Source: Ensifer adhaerens
GTDB taxonomy: Bacteria; Pseudomonadota; Alphaproteobacteria; Rhizobiales; Rhizobiaceae
Assembly (NCBI RefSeq): GCF_028993555.1
Contig: NZ_CP118610.1
Span: forward strand, 2,896,001-2,960,000
DNA: 64,000 nt
Reading direction: 5' to 3'
Position numbers and translations under genes: made by a program. Positions 25,838-34,159 of this stretch are shown piece by piece. The notes beneath the pieces were generated by a model that did not search any database, was not told the DNA's origin, and worked only from the letters and a program-made list of their open reading frames with translations. How positions within the stretch are numbered: the stretch's first letter is position 1; each line of letters opens with the position of its first letter.

Positions 25838-26722
25838 TCAGGCCCTCTCGATCTTCAGCCAGCGGGCGCAGGCGAGATAAGCAACGGTGACGGCCAGCAT
25901 CAGGACGATCGACAGTGCCGCCGCCATCGGGAAATCCGCCCGGCGGCCAAGCTGCAGCATGATGATCTGCGGCAGCACCAGCTCGTTGTTCCCCCCGAGG
26001 ATCTGCGGCGTGACGTAGTCGCCGATGCAGAGCACGAAGGTGAGGAAGGCGCCGGTCACGATGCCCGGCAGCGTCAGCGGCAGCACCACGTGCCAGAAGG
26101 TCTGGAAGGCATTGGCACCGAGGTCGGCGGCCGCCCGGCGGTAGTTCGGCGACAGCTGGATCAGGTTGGAATAGATCGTCAGCGTCAGGAGCATGACGAA
26201 GAAATGCACAAAGCCGATCACCGTCGCGGTGCGGGTGCTGGCAAGCTCCAGCGGCTCGGAAATCAGGCCAATGTTCAGGAACAGTTGGTTGATGACGCCA
26301 TTCTTGGAGAGCACCAGCAGCCAGGAATACGAACGCACCACATAGGAGGTCCAGAACGGCAGGATCGCCAGGATCAGCGCCATGCGCTGCAGCCGCTTCG
26401 GCACCCGCTCGGCGATGATCCAGGCGAGCGGATAGGCAAGCAGCACCGAGATCACCGTCACGATGATGGTGATCTCGAGCGAATTGACGAGCCCCTGGAA
26501 CAACGCGTTCTCCGAGAAGAAACGCGTGTAATTGTCGAAATTCCAGACGCGGACGAGGTCCCGCCCTTCCCGCTTCCAGAGGCTCATCGCCGCCATGAAG
26601 GCGAAGGGCACGACGAAGAAGGCGATGGTCCACAGCAGCGCCGGGGCAACGAAACCCCACGCCTTCCGGCGGTCGGCGTCTTCAAGCGCTGTCGCTGTTA
26701 CAAGGGTTCCGGCGTCTGCCAT
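25838..26722 (-). CDS. polyamine-type ABC transporter permease (PotB-like), second system
   Basis: This permease (294 aa) has about six membrane segments and an EAA loop (YRRAAADLGANAFQTFWHVVLP). The ATG at 26722 (MADAGTLV) was preferred; an upstream frame to 26818 has Cys/Arg/Pro-rich sequence unlike the family. It follows the binding-protein gene after a gap of 108 bases with a hairpin. Confidence 0.87.
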   Translation of the reverse strand: MADAGTLVTATALEDADRRKAWGFVAPALLWTIAFFVVPFAFMAAMSLWKREGRDLVRVWNFDNYTRFFSENALFQGLVNSLEITIIVTVISVLLAYPLAWIIAERVPKRLQRMALILAILPFWTSYVVRSYSWLLVLSKNGVINQLFLNIGLISEPLELASTRTATVIGFVHFFVMLLTLTIYSNLIQLSPNYRRAAADLGANAFQTFWHVVLPLTLPGIVTGAFLTFVLCIGDYVTPQILGGNNELVLPQIIMLQLGRRADFPMAAALSIVLMLAVTVAYLACARWLKIERA

Positions 26723-26795
26723 GGCTATCCCGGGGCTCAAAGGTTGCGGGCATAGTTTGCCCTCGCACCGCCGCAGCGGCTTACAACGAAGATCA

Positions 26796-26823
26796 GGCGG
26801 GCGCGGCGCTGACCGCACCCGCC
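26796..26823 (-). terminator. hairpin between binding-protein and permease genes, second polyamine-type system
   Basis: A stem of 10 pairs with one C-A mismatch (GGCGGG-C-GCGG / CCGC-A-CCCGCC, 6-nt loop) lies directly after the binding-protein stop. It is the third such post-binding-protein hairpin in the window (compare 13564-13653 and 16185-16211). Confidence 0.5.
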
Positions 26824-26830
26824 CCCATCG

Positions 26831-27928
26831 TTACTGCTGCAGCATTTCCGTCCAGGCGTCCTGGAACTGCTGGTCGAGTTCGGCCGACGGGATCGGATAG
26901 AGCTGCGTCTTCTTCAGGTATTCGGCCTGCTCGTTGAAGCGCAGGGCGGTCTTCTGCTGGTCGTTCAGGAATTCGCCCGCCTTGGCATTGGCCGGCATCG
27001 CCCAGTAGCACGACGACGTCGCAAGCCGCGCCTGGCCCTCGGGGCTCAGGATGTATTGCACGAACTTCAGCGCCAACTCCTGCTTGGTCGAATCCTTCAT
27101 GACGCCGATCGACTGTGCCCAGCGCACCGCGCCCTGCTCGGGAATGGTCCAGTCGAGGCTCGGTTTGTCGGCTGAAAGAACTGCCGTGATCCACTCGCCG
27201 CCGCCGACGAGAATGTCGACTTCGCCGGTCGCGAGTGCCGTCTGCGACGAGACGACGTCGCTCACCTGCTTCGACACGGCACGCATCGCTGCGAGCTTTT
27301 CCTTGATCGCAGGCATGTCCGCATCGGTAAGCTCGGAGGTCTTCTTGCCGAGACCAAGCCCGACGAGACCGATCATCGGCAGGTAATAGTCATAGAGCGC
27401 GATGCGGCCCTTGTACTTGTCCGACCAGATGACCGACAGGTCCTGCATGTCCTTCGGATCGACCTTGGTCTTGTCGTAGGAAATCGTGTTGTAGCCGAAC
27501 TTCTCGGTGACGGCGTAGGTCTTGCCGTCCTTGGTGTTGTTGGCCTCCATGCGCACTTCCGGGAAGATATCGGCAGTCGGCAGCGCATTGGCCGGCATTT
27601 CGGCCAGGAGATCGAGATCGATGGCGCGGTGCACGTCGACACCGTCGATGACGAGCACGTCCCAATCACCCGGCTGCGACTGATCGAGGATCGAAAGCCC
27701 TGCCCCGGTGCCTTCATAGACCTTCACGTTGACCTTGACGTCGTTGGCCTTCTCGAACGGCTCCAGGAGCGCCGGATCGGTATGGTCGCACCAAACGAGC
27801 GCATTGAGCTCTTCCTGGGCAAAGACCGGTGCGGGAGCTGCCATCGTCGACAGCGCGGCGATCGCGACTGCGGCCGTGGAGGAGAAAAAACGGCGCAGGC
27901 GCGCACCGTCACGAACTGACTGCATCAT
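26831..27928 (-). CDS. extracellular solute-binding protein, polyamine-type, second system
   Basis: This periplasmic binding protein (365 aa) has a long Arg-rich N-terminus and a hydrophobic stretch with cleavage near VFA-QEELN (about residue 38). The mature part starts LNALVWCDHTDPALLEPFE, as in PotD/PotF-like proteins. The start at 27928 follows GAGGG with a 7-base spacer; the frame reaches 27991, but there it would run into the operator sequence. It is the first gene of an operon with permeases, ATPase, MBL hydrolase and ALDH. Confidence 0.87.
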   Translation of the reverse strand: MMQSVRDGARLRRFFSSTAAVAIAALSTMAAPAPVFAQEELNALVWCDHTDPALLEPFEKANDVKVNVKVYEGTGAGLSILDQSQPGDWDVLVIDGVDVHRAIDLDLLAEMPANALPTADIFPEVRMEANNTKDGKTYAVTEKFGYNTISYDKTKVDPKDMQDLSVIWSDKYKGRIALYDYYLPMIGLVGLGLGKKTSELTDADMPAIKEKLAAMRAVSKQVSDVVSSQTALATGEVDILVGGGEWITAVLSADKPSLDWTIPEQGAVRWAQSIGVMKDSTKQELALKFVQYILSPEGQARLATSSCYWAMPANAKAGEFLNDQQKTALRFNEQAEYLKKTQLYPIPSAELDQQFQDAWTEMLQQ

Positions 27929-27977
27929 GCTGTTGCCCTCTTGTTTTGACGCTCGTTTCGGCGTCTTCAAAAAAAGA

Positions 27978-28025
27978 TTGAATGAATTCATTTTTTAAGT
28001 CAATCTCAATTTTGAACGAATTCAT
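27978..28025. promoter_or_regulatory. tandem TetR operator candidates
   Basis: Two copies of TTGAAYGAATTCAT, at 27978-27991 and 28012-28025, are 34 bases apart centre to centre, about three helical turns. The first contains the perfect dyad AATGAATTCATT. The AT-rich block separates the divergent binding-protein operon and TetR gene and is the obvious target of that TetR protein. Confidence 0.7.
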
Positions 28026-28043
28026 AATTTGGGGAAACACCAG

Positions 28044-28661
28044 ATGACCGGACTGCGCGCACGGCAAAAAGCCGATCGGAACCAGCGTATTCTCGACGCC
28101 GCCGCCGTGCTCTTTCGCGAAGTCGGTTATGACAGTGCGCGCATCGAGGACATTGCCGAGCGCGCCGAGGTCTCGGTTGGAACCTTCTACAACTACTATG
28201 AAAACAAGGGCGACATCCTGCTGGCCACCGTATCGATGGAAGTCGAGGAGGTGCTCGCCGCCGGCCGCTCTATCGTCGACAATCCGCCCGCCTCCGTCAT
28301 GGGCGCGCTGGACGCGCTGATTGGCGAGTATTACGACCACTCGCTCTACTATCTCAGCAAGGAGATGTGGCGCACCGCCATGGCGATCGCCATCCAGCAG
28401 CCGGAAAGCCCATTCAGCAAGCGCTACACCGAACTTGACCGGCGGCTTTGCGATCAGATCTCAACCCTGATCCTCAAGCTGAAGGCCAAGGGTGTCGTCG
28501 CGCTCGATATCGACGCCGAGGCGGTCGGCGAGATGTTCTTCAACAATCTCAACATGATGTTCACCGAGTTCGCCAAGCGCGAGCCGATGACGCTCGATGA
28601 CCTGAAGGCACGCGTTTCACGCCAGAACCGGCCGCTGGCGACGCTCATCGCAGCGCGCTGA
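28044..28661 (+). CDS. TetR family transcriptional regulator
   Basis: This 205 aa TetR repressor has its helix-turn-helix at about 25-50 (IEDIAERAEVSVGTFYNYYENKGDIL) and a ligand domain rich in aromatic residues. The ATG at 28044 follows GGGGAA at a good distance; a TTG at 28029 would overlap the operator region. It is divergent from the second polyamine-type ABC operon and is the likely regulator of it and of itself. Confidence 0.87.
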   Translation: MTGLRARQKADRNQRILDAAAVLFREVGYDSARIEDIAERAEVSVGTFYNYYENKGDILLATVSMEVEEVLAAGRSIVDNPPASVMGALDALIGEYYDHSLYYLSKEMWRTAMAIAIQQPESPFSKRYTELDRRLCDQISTLILKLKAKGVVALDIDAEAVGEMFFNNLNMMFTEFAKREPMTLDDLKARVSRQNRPLATLIAAR

Positions 28662-28713
28662 CCAATCCAAAACACGACCGGAACAAACCGCCCCGGACAA
28701 AAGAGGGAACACC

Positions 28714-29106
28714 ATGAACGATCTCGAGCAGTCGGTGCTTCAGGCCGCCGACCGGTTGGTCACAGCCTTCGCAAGCCATGACCGTGCCGCCTATTTCTCG
28801 GCCTTCGCGCCAGACGCTACCTTCATCTTTCACACGCTCGATCGGCCGCTCCTCAGCCGGGCGGCCTATGAGGCGGAATGGGCCCTTTGGGAGGAACGGG
28901 ACGGCTTTCGCGTGCGCACCTGCCGGTCGAGCGAACGACATGTCCAGGCGGTGGGCGATGTCGCGGTCTTCACGCACCGCGTCGAGACCGAGCTTGAATT
29001 CAATGGCGAACCGACGACGGCGGACGAGCGGGAAACGATCGTTTTCCAGCGGGCATCGTCAGGCGATTGGATCGCCGTACACGAGCACCTGTCGCGCCAG
29101 AGCTAA
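28714..29106 (+). CDS. SnoaL-like / NTF2-fold protein
   Basis: This small (130 aa) protein is of the SnoaL/DUF4440 type: a cone-shaped alpha+beta fold suggested by the N-terminal helix (ADRLVTAFASHD), the FAPDATFIFHT strand and the C-terminal GDWIAVHEHLS strand. The family includes isomerases and uncharacterised small-molecule-binding proteins. A GAGGG site precedes the ATG. It starts 53 bases after tetR, probably in the same transcript. Function unknown. Confidence 0.75.
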   Translation: MNDLEQSVLQAADRLVTAFASHDRAAYFSAFAPDATFIFHTLDRPLLSRAAYEAEWALWEERDGFRVRTCRSSERHVQAVGDVAVFTHRVETELEFNGEPTTADERETIVFQRASSGDWIAVHEHLSRQS

Positions 29107-29117
29107 ATCGAAAAAGA

Positions 29118-29267
29118 TCAGAAGGCGCCAACGACGACGGCGCTGACGAAGGAGAAAGCGGCCACGATCGCAATTGCGTGAGGGACCAGATGGACGAACG
29201 AGCGGCGCCCGGGCGCAGACGCATAAAGCGCGTATCGGGAATGTGCCATCGGCCTCGAAGCGTTCAT
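29118..29267 (-). CDS. small single-pass membrane protein, hypothetical
   Basis: An open frame of 49 codons starts MNASRPMAHSRYALYAS and ends with a hydrophobic segment of about 22 residues (HAIAIVAAF SFVSAVVVGAF, residues 29-49) reaching the C-terminus, which is the layout of a tail-anchored protein. A GGAGAG site lies five bases before the ATG. An in-frame ATG six codons later is an alternative. Its stop lies 12 bases from the convergent SnoaL-like gene. I do not recognise a family. Confidence 0.55.
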   Translation of the reverse strand: MNASRPMAHSRYALYASAPGRRSFVHLVPHAIAIVAAFSFVSAVVVGAF

Positions 29268-29392
29268 CGCGTCTCTCCGTCACGTGCGGACATCGCCCGC
29301 CTTCTCTCTCGTTCTCCTATATTCTCGATTGAGTTTATAGATATTATTTTCCTCTAAATGCGCATGTCGTAAAAAATCGGTTCGGCGCGTCG

Positions 29393-30307
29393 TCAATGGC
29401 GGTTGCGGTCGCGGTCTTGAAGGTGTTTCGACCAGGTTTCGCTGAACCACGGGGTCAGCAACGAAACATCGGAACCACGGTGCGAGCGCGTAAGCGCGCT
29501 GTCCGCTTCGACGCAGGTCCAGACGGTGAAGGCGGTCAGTTCGTGTTTGCCGAAGGTCTGGATCAACGGAATGTCGGCCGCGTCGCGGCCACGGGCAACG
29601 GCAATGCGTCCTGCCCGCCGCTGATTGTTCTTGGCATCGAACGTATGCCAGCGATCTCCAAGAAAGACTTCGAACCAGGCGTTGAAATCCATCGGCGCCG
29701 GATTGTCGCTCTTCGGGATGTCGGCCATGTAGCCGTTCACGTAGCGCGCCGGCATGTTCATGCAGCGGCAGAAGGTGATGGCCAGATGCGCATAATCACG
29801 GCTGACGCCGACGCGATCCTCATGGGCTTCGAGCGCCGTGCGCATCGCTTGGGCATAGCCGTAGCTGAAGACCAGCCTCTCATGCACATAGTCCGAGATT
29901 GCCTGAACGCGCTCCCAGCCTGCCGGCACATCGCCGAACAGACGCCAGGCAAGCGTCCCCAGCCGGTCCGTTTCGCAGTAACGACTGGCGGCGAGATAGG
30001 GCAGCCATGCCGCAGGAAGGTTTTCAACAGGCACCGCCTCTGCCAATGGATCTGAAGCATCCAGCTTGCCATCATCCTCGATGACCGCATCATAGGACAG
30101 CTTGAAATCTCCACCCGGCACCGTCATCCGGAAGCACGTGTTGCCGTGCGGATCGGTGATCTGTTCCATCTTCACGAGCGGCGAAGACACCGGGCCGTGT
30201 TCGCGGCGAAGGGTCCCTCGCCGCTCCGGCACCACGGAAAGATAGGTCATCATCGGTGTCGGTTGCGGACAGCGAATGCCGATTTCATAGCCAAAGCGCA
30301 CGAACAT
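29393..30307 (-). CDS. transglutaminase-like protein lacking catalytic Cys and His
   Basis: The product (304 aa) has the bacterial transglutaminase-like fold: an N-terminal beta domain (about 1-90) and a transglutaminase core (about 135-230). Where family members read GVCRDYAHLA, this protein has GVSRDYAHLA (Ser169). Where they read MDFHAWFE, it has MDFNAWFE (Asn209). Only the Asp of the triad (Asp224, WHTFD) is kept. Each change needs one base. It is therefore probably not a Cys protease/transglutaminase. The ATG at 30307 follows GGAGG with an 8-base spacer; the frame continues upstream without similarity. It lies downstream of puuB by direction. Confidence 0.75.
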   Translation of the reverse strand: MFVRFGYEIGIRCPQPTPMMTYLSVVPERRGTLRREHGPVSSPLVKMEQITDPHGNTCFRMTVPGGDFKLSYDAVIEDDGKLDASDPLAEAVPVENLPAAWLPYLAASRYCETDRLGTLAWRLFGDVPAGWERVQAISDYVHERLVFSYGYAQAMRTALEAHEDRVGVSRDYAHLAITFCRCMNMPARYVNGYMADIPKSDNPAPMDFNAWFEVFLGDRWHTFDAKNNQRRAGRIAVARGRDAADIPLIQTFGKHELTAFTVWTCVEADSALTRSHRGSDVSLLTPWFSETWSKHLQDRDRNRH

Positions 30308-30565
30308 CTCGGGGCCTCCCAGGATATCAATCGGGGGGCGACGAGCCCCCTGGTTGCGGCGCGCGAAGCGCGGGCCGCATGCCGGAGACGCAACAGGCCA
30401 TAACCCTTCATCGGGCGAGCCGATGGCGCAGAAGATCGATAGTACCGCATCGGGATAGGCGGGCGTAATCACATTTCGCCCAAGTCCGACCACGGACCGC
30501 CACACACGCAGCGGTCCGTCGCTCGAAAACGTCCGCGGCACCGGATTGTTCCTGGCGAATTGCCC

Positions 30566-31876
30566 TTAGAGACCGACCGCATCCTTGAACTGGTACCACC
30601 AGGAACCGATCGTCGAATATTGGGCACGGAACATGCGGCCGCCCGGGAACGGATACCACGGCAGCTTTTCAAAGACGTCGTAACGCGTGGTGTCGCCATC
30701 AATTGCCTCGGCGAGCGTGCGGCCGAAGAGGTGCGAGCCAGTGACGCCGTGGCCACTATAGCCGTGGGCGAAGTAGGTATTGCTGCCGATCCGGCCCATC
30801 TGTGGCACGCGGGTGAAGGAGAGTGCGAAATTGCCACTCCAGGCGTGGTCGATCTTCACCCCCTTCAGCTCAGGGAACACCTTTTCGAGATTGGGCTTCA
30901 GCTTCGCAACCACATCGGCAGGATCGGTACCGCCGTAGACGGTGCCGCCGCCGAAGATCATGCGTTTGTCTGCCGAAAGGCGGAAGTAGTCGAGGATGTA
31001 GCGCACGTCTTCGACGCACATGTCGCTCGGGATCAGCGAATGGGCCAGCTCTTCGCCAAGCGGCGCTGTGGTGATCATCTGCGTCGAAACAGGCATGACC
31101 CGCGAGACAAGTTTCGGCACCGCGTCGCCGAGATAGGCGTTGCCGCAGAGCACGACGATGCGCGCCGAAACCTCACCGCCTTCGGTATAAACGTTCGGCC
31201 TTGCTGCCTCGTGGTCGACCCGCGTCACCGGCGACTGTTCGTAGATCGTGCCACCAATGCTTTCGAAGGCGCGCGCCTCGCCGAGCACGAGGTTGAGCGG
31301 ATGCATGTGCCCACCGGTCGTATCCAGCATGCCGCCGCAATAGGCATCCGACTTCACGAGCTTGGCAAGCGCCGCACGGTCGAGGAGCTGGTGATCATCC
31401 ATGCCGTATTTGCGCCAGAGTGCCTGCTTGGCTTCGAGTTCCTGCATGTGCGCCGGGGTGTAGGCGGCGTAGATATTGCCCGGCTTCAGGTCGCAGTCGA
31501 TCTGATATTGGCTGACAAGACGGCGGATGATCTTGCCGCCCTCCTGCACCAGCCCGCCGACGAAGCGCGCCGCATCCTCGCCATAGCGGCGCTGGATGGT
31601 GGCAAGGCTGGCATTGAGGCCGTTGACGACCTGACCACCATTACGGCCCGAGGCCCCCCAGCCGACCTGAGCACCTTCGATGACGACGACCTTGTAGCCC
31701 TTTTCCGCAAGGTGGATCGCGGTCGACAGGCCGGAGTAGCCGGCGCCGACGACACAGATGTCGGTCTCGACGCGGCCCTGCAACCGGACCGGCGTGCGGA
31801 CGATGTTACGGGAGGCAGCGTAGTAGCTGGTCGGGTAGCTGCCGTCGCCGGCATAGGATTTCTGTTTCGTGAGCAT
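30566..31876 (-). CDS. puuB: gamma-glutamylputrescine oxidase-like FAD oxidoreductase
   Basis: This flavoprotein of the DAO/PuuB family (436 aa) has its FAD-binding motif CVVGAGYSGLS at 41-51. PuuB oxidises gamma-glutamylputrescine to the aldehyde, releasing ammonia and peroxide, in the second step of the Puu pathway. The start overlaps the puuA stop (TGATG), so the two are translationally coupled. The symbol rests on the adjacent PuuA-type synthetase; a related amine could be the real substrate. Confidence 0.8.
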   Translation of the reverse strand: MLTKQKSYAGDGSYPTSYYAASRNIVRTPVRLQGRVETDICVVGAGYSGLSTAIHLAEKGYKVVVIEGAQVGWGASGRNGGQVVNGLNASLATIQRRYGEDAARFVGGLVQEGGKIIRRLVSQYQIDCDLKPGNIYAAYTPAHMQELEAKQALWRKYGMDDHQLLDRAALAKLVKSDAYCGGMLDTTGGHMHPLNLVLGEARAFESIGGTIYEQSPVTRVDHEAARPNVYTEGGEVSARIVVLCGNAYLGDAVPKLVSRVMPVSTQMITTAPLGEELAHSLIPSDMCVEDVRYILDYFRLSADKRMIFGGGTVYGGTDPADVVAKLKPNLEKVFPELKGVKIDHAWSGNFALSFTRVPQMGRIGSNTYFAHGYSGHGVTGSHLFGRTLAEAIDGDTTRYDVFEKLPWYPFPGGRMFRAQYSTIGSWWYQFKDAVGL

Positions 31877-33243
31877 CAGACAATTTCCAGATAGGCGCTG
31901 AATTCGTAGTCCGTGACCTGCTCGGCAAAGCCTGCGATCTCCTGGCGTTTGCAGGCGATCAGCATCGAGCGCAGCACGGGATCGAAGATTTCGGCGGCAA
32001 TCGGTCCTGCCTCGAAGCTATCGACCGCTTGCCCCCATTCCGAGGGAATTTTGGGCAATTTCTCCGCTGCATAGGCACGACCGGAAACCGGCGCCGGCGG
32101 CTTCCACTTGTTGCGGATGCCGACCAAGGCAGCGCCGAGGATCGCGGCAATGACGAGATAGGGATTGGCATCCGCGCCGGCGACGCGGTGCTCGATGCGG
32201 CGCGCGGCGGGATTGCCGCCGGGAATGCGGATCGCCGAGGTGCGGTTCTCGTAGCCCCAGCAGACGGCCGTCGGCGCGTGCGTATCCGGCCGCAGGCGCC
32301 GGTAGGAATTGAAGTGCGGCGCAAACAGCAGCGTCGTTTCGGCCATGCCGCGCAGCAGCCCGGCAACAGCATTCTTCAACATCGGCGAACCCTCGTCGCT
32401 ACCGTCGTTGAAGACGTTGTTGCCCTCTTCGTCGAGCAGGCTGAAATGGATATGCAGGCCGTTGCCCGAACGCGTGCCGTAAGGCTTGGCCATGAAGGTC
32501 GCAGCGAGCCCGTGCTTGCGCGCCACACCCTTGACGATACGCTTGAAGAAGATGGCGTCGTCGGCCGCCTTCAGCGGATCGTCGGTGTGCAGCAGATTGA
32601 TCTCGAACTGTCCGATGCCGTTTTCGGCGATCGCCGCGTCCGCCGGCACGTTCTGCCGGGCGCACTCCTTGTAGACGTCGGAGAAAAACTCACCGAAATC
32701 GTCGAGCTCGTCGATTGACAGGATCGCGTCGGAATCGAGCCTCTTGCCGGTATAGGGCGAGATTGGTGGCACAGCGCTGTCGGGTTCCGGGTCGATCAGA
32801 TAGAATTCTAACTCGGTCGCAACGACGGGGCGAAGGCCGAGTTCCTGATACTCGCGCACGACCGCCGCCAGCGCCTGGCGCGGATCGGCCAGGAACGGCT
32901 TGCCGTCTTCGAGCTGTAGCCAGAGCGGCACCAGCGCGCTTGGTCGCGAGGTCCAGTTGACGGGCAGCGCGCCGCGGCCGGTAACGCCGCAGATGCCATC
33001 GCGGTCGCCGCTCGCAAACACCTGCTCGCTGTTGATGATGTCCTCACCCCAGACGTCAACCCCGACGATCGAGAGCGGCATGCGGATGCCACCGCCGAGC
33101 ACCTTGGCCGCCTGCTCCACCGGCACGCGCTTGCCGCGCATGATGCCGTTGAGGTCGCAGACAACCGCCTGGATGCTTTCTATCGGCCCGTTTTGCTCGA
33201 GCCATGCCTTGAATGCGCTGGGATCTTCCGCGTCGAGCGACAT
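31876..33243 (-). CDS. puuA: glutamine synthetase family protein, gamma-glutamylputrescine synthetase-like
   Basis: This 455 aa ligase of the glutamine-synthetase fold would couple ATP to gamma-glutamylation of an amine. The core motifs are visible: NGSGLHIHFS-like (TRSGNGLHIHFSLLDEEGN, near 255-275) and RTSAIRIPGGN (near 342-352). The N-terminal beta-grasp part contains the VCDLNGIMRGKRVP segment typical of PuuA-like proteins rather than GlnA. It is the first gene of a puuAB pair; a TGTGATCACA dyad is 17 bases upstream of its start. puuC and puuD are absent here. Confidence 0.82.
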   Translation of the reverse strand: MSLDAEDPSAFKAWLEQNGPIESIQAVVCDLNGIMRGKRVPVEQAAKVLGGGIRMPLSIVGVDVWGEDIINSEQVFASGDRDGICGVTGRGALPVNWTSRPSALVPLWLQLEDGKPFLADPRQALAAVVREYQELGLRPVVATELEFYLIDPEPDSAVPPISPYTGKRLDSDAILSIDELDDFGEFFSDVYKECARQNVPADAAIAENGIGQFEINLLHTDDPLKAADDAIFFKRIVKGVARKHGLAATFMAKPYGTRSGNGLHIHFSLLDEEGNNVFNDGSDEGSPMLKNAVAGLLRGMAETTLLFAPHFNSYRRLRPDTHAPTAVCWGYENRTSAIRIPGGNPAARRIEHRVAGADANPYLVIAAILGAALVGIRNKWKPPAPVSGRAYAAEKLPKIPSEWGQAVDSFEAGPIAAEIFDPVLRSMLIACKRQEIAGFAEQVTDYEFSAYLEIV

Positions 33244-33259
33244 ATCGCAAATCTCTTTT

Positions 33260-33269
33260 TGTGATCACA
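33260..33269. promoter_or_regulatory. operator candidate upstream of puuA
   Basis: A perfect 10-bp dyad, TGTGATCACA, lies 17-26 bases upstream of the puuA ATG, between puuA and the divergent GntR-FCD gene. Its GT-N4-AC spacing fits FCD-type GntR operators (TNGTNNNACNA-like). Confidence 0.5.
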
Positions 33270-33508
33270 TTTTCAGAAATTTGACACAACTCAGGAATTG
33301 GAGTCAAGCGTGAGCGATGCTATTAGGCGTTTGAGGTAGAGCGGGGCGCCGGAAAGTGTATGCAGGCTCCTTCCGCATTCCGCTCGCCATCGTGAATATT
33401 GATCGCAATGACTTCGGGTCGACCCGACCCCAACTCATCGTGATCCGGCCAGAAGGACAGGCGTACTTGAAACCCCTCGTTTTGCCGCCACTTGCCAGAC
33501 CCGACGGC

Positions 33509-34159
33509 ATGACCACGCATGACTACGCTTTCAACCGGCTCAGGCAGGCGATCATGGTCGGCGCCTTCCGGCCCGGCACCTCGGTCACCATCCGCGGCCT
33601 TGCCGAGGCGCTCGAAAGCAGCCCGACGCCGGTGCGCGAGGCGCTGCGACAACTGACCTCGATCGGTGCGCTGCAGTTCCTCGAAAACCGCCGGATCGTC
33701 GTGCCGCATATTACGCCCGCCCGTTTCGAGGAGCTGATCTTGCTCCGCATCGCGCTCGAAAGCCATGCCGCGCGCCGAGCTGTCGCCCACCTCTCCGAGC
33801 GCCAGATCGAGCAGATCGCAGCGATCGATGACAGCATCGAGACCGAGATCCGCAGCGGTGACAAGGTGGCGGCGCTGATCGCCAACCAGGCGTTTCACCG
33901 TATGATCTATACGGCCAACCCCGATGCGGTCGCCATGCCGCTGATCGAGAGCGTCTGGCTACAGCTCGGCCCCATCCTCGGCATCGCCATGGAACACGTC
34001 ACCGAGCTCTATGTAGTGGACCGGCATCGGGAAGCGATCGAGGCGCTCAGGCGGCGCGATGAAGAGGCCGTGGCCAACGCGATCGCCGCCGACATCCGGG
34101 AGGGGATCGGCGGTTTCGACCAGCAGGCGGTCGCGCGCCTCCTGCGGTTGGCGGCCTGA
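33509..34159 (+). CDS. GntR family regulator with FCD domain
   Basis: This 216 aa regulator has an N-terminal winged helix (about 5-65, with SSPTPVREALRQLTSIGAL) and a C-terminal all-helical FCD ligand domain containing the metal-site segment NQAFHRMIY and a late HREAIEALRR. The ATG at 33509 was chosen; the frame extends upstream to 33356, and a start in that part cannot be excluded. Divergent from puuAB and upstream of the M24 peptidase gene, it may control either. Confidence 0.82.
   Translation: MTTHDYAFNRLRQAIMVGAFRPGTSVTIRGLAEALESSPTPVREALRQLTSIGALQFLENRRIVVPHITPARFEELILLRIALESHAARRAVAHLSERQIEQIAAIDDSIETEIRSGDKVAALIANQAFHRMIYTANPDAVAMPLIESVWLQLGPILGIAMEHVTELYVVDRHREAIEALRRRDEEAVANAIAADIREGIGGFDQQAVARLLRLAA

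Noticed and set aside
25044..26660. A 538-codon frame merging a permease with upstream sequence
   Set aside because: The permease starts at 25835. Upstream codons are antisense-like Arg/Ala/His-rich sequence overlapping the other permease gene.
10082..27928. A mobile element or genomic island carrying the transporter clusters
   Set aside because: No transposase, integrase, tRNA-end repeat or shift in composition was seen; codon usage looks uniform with the flanks.
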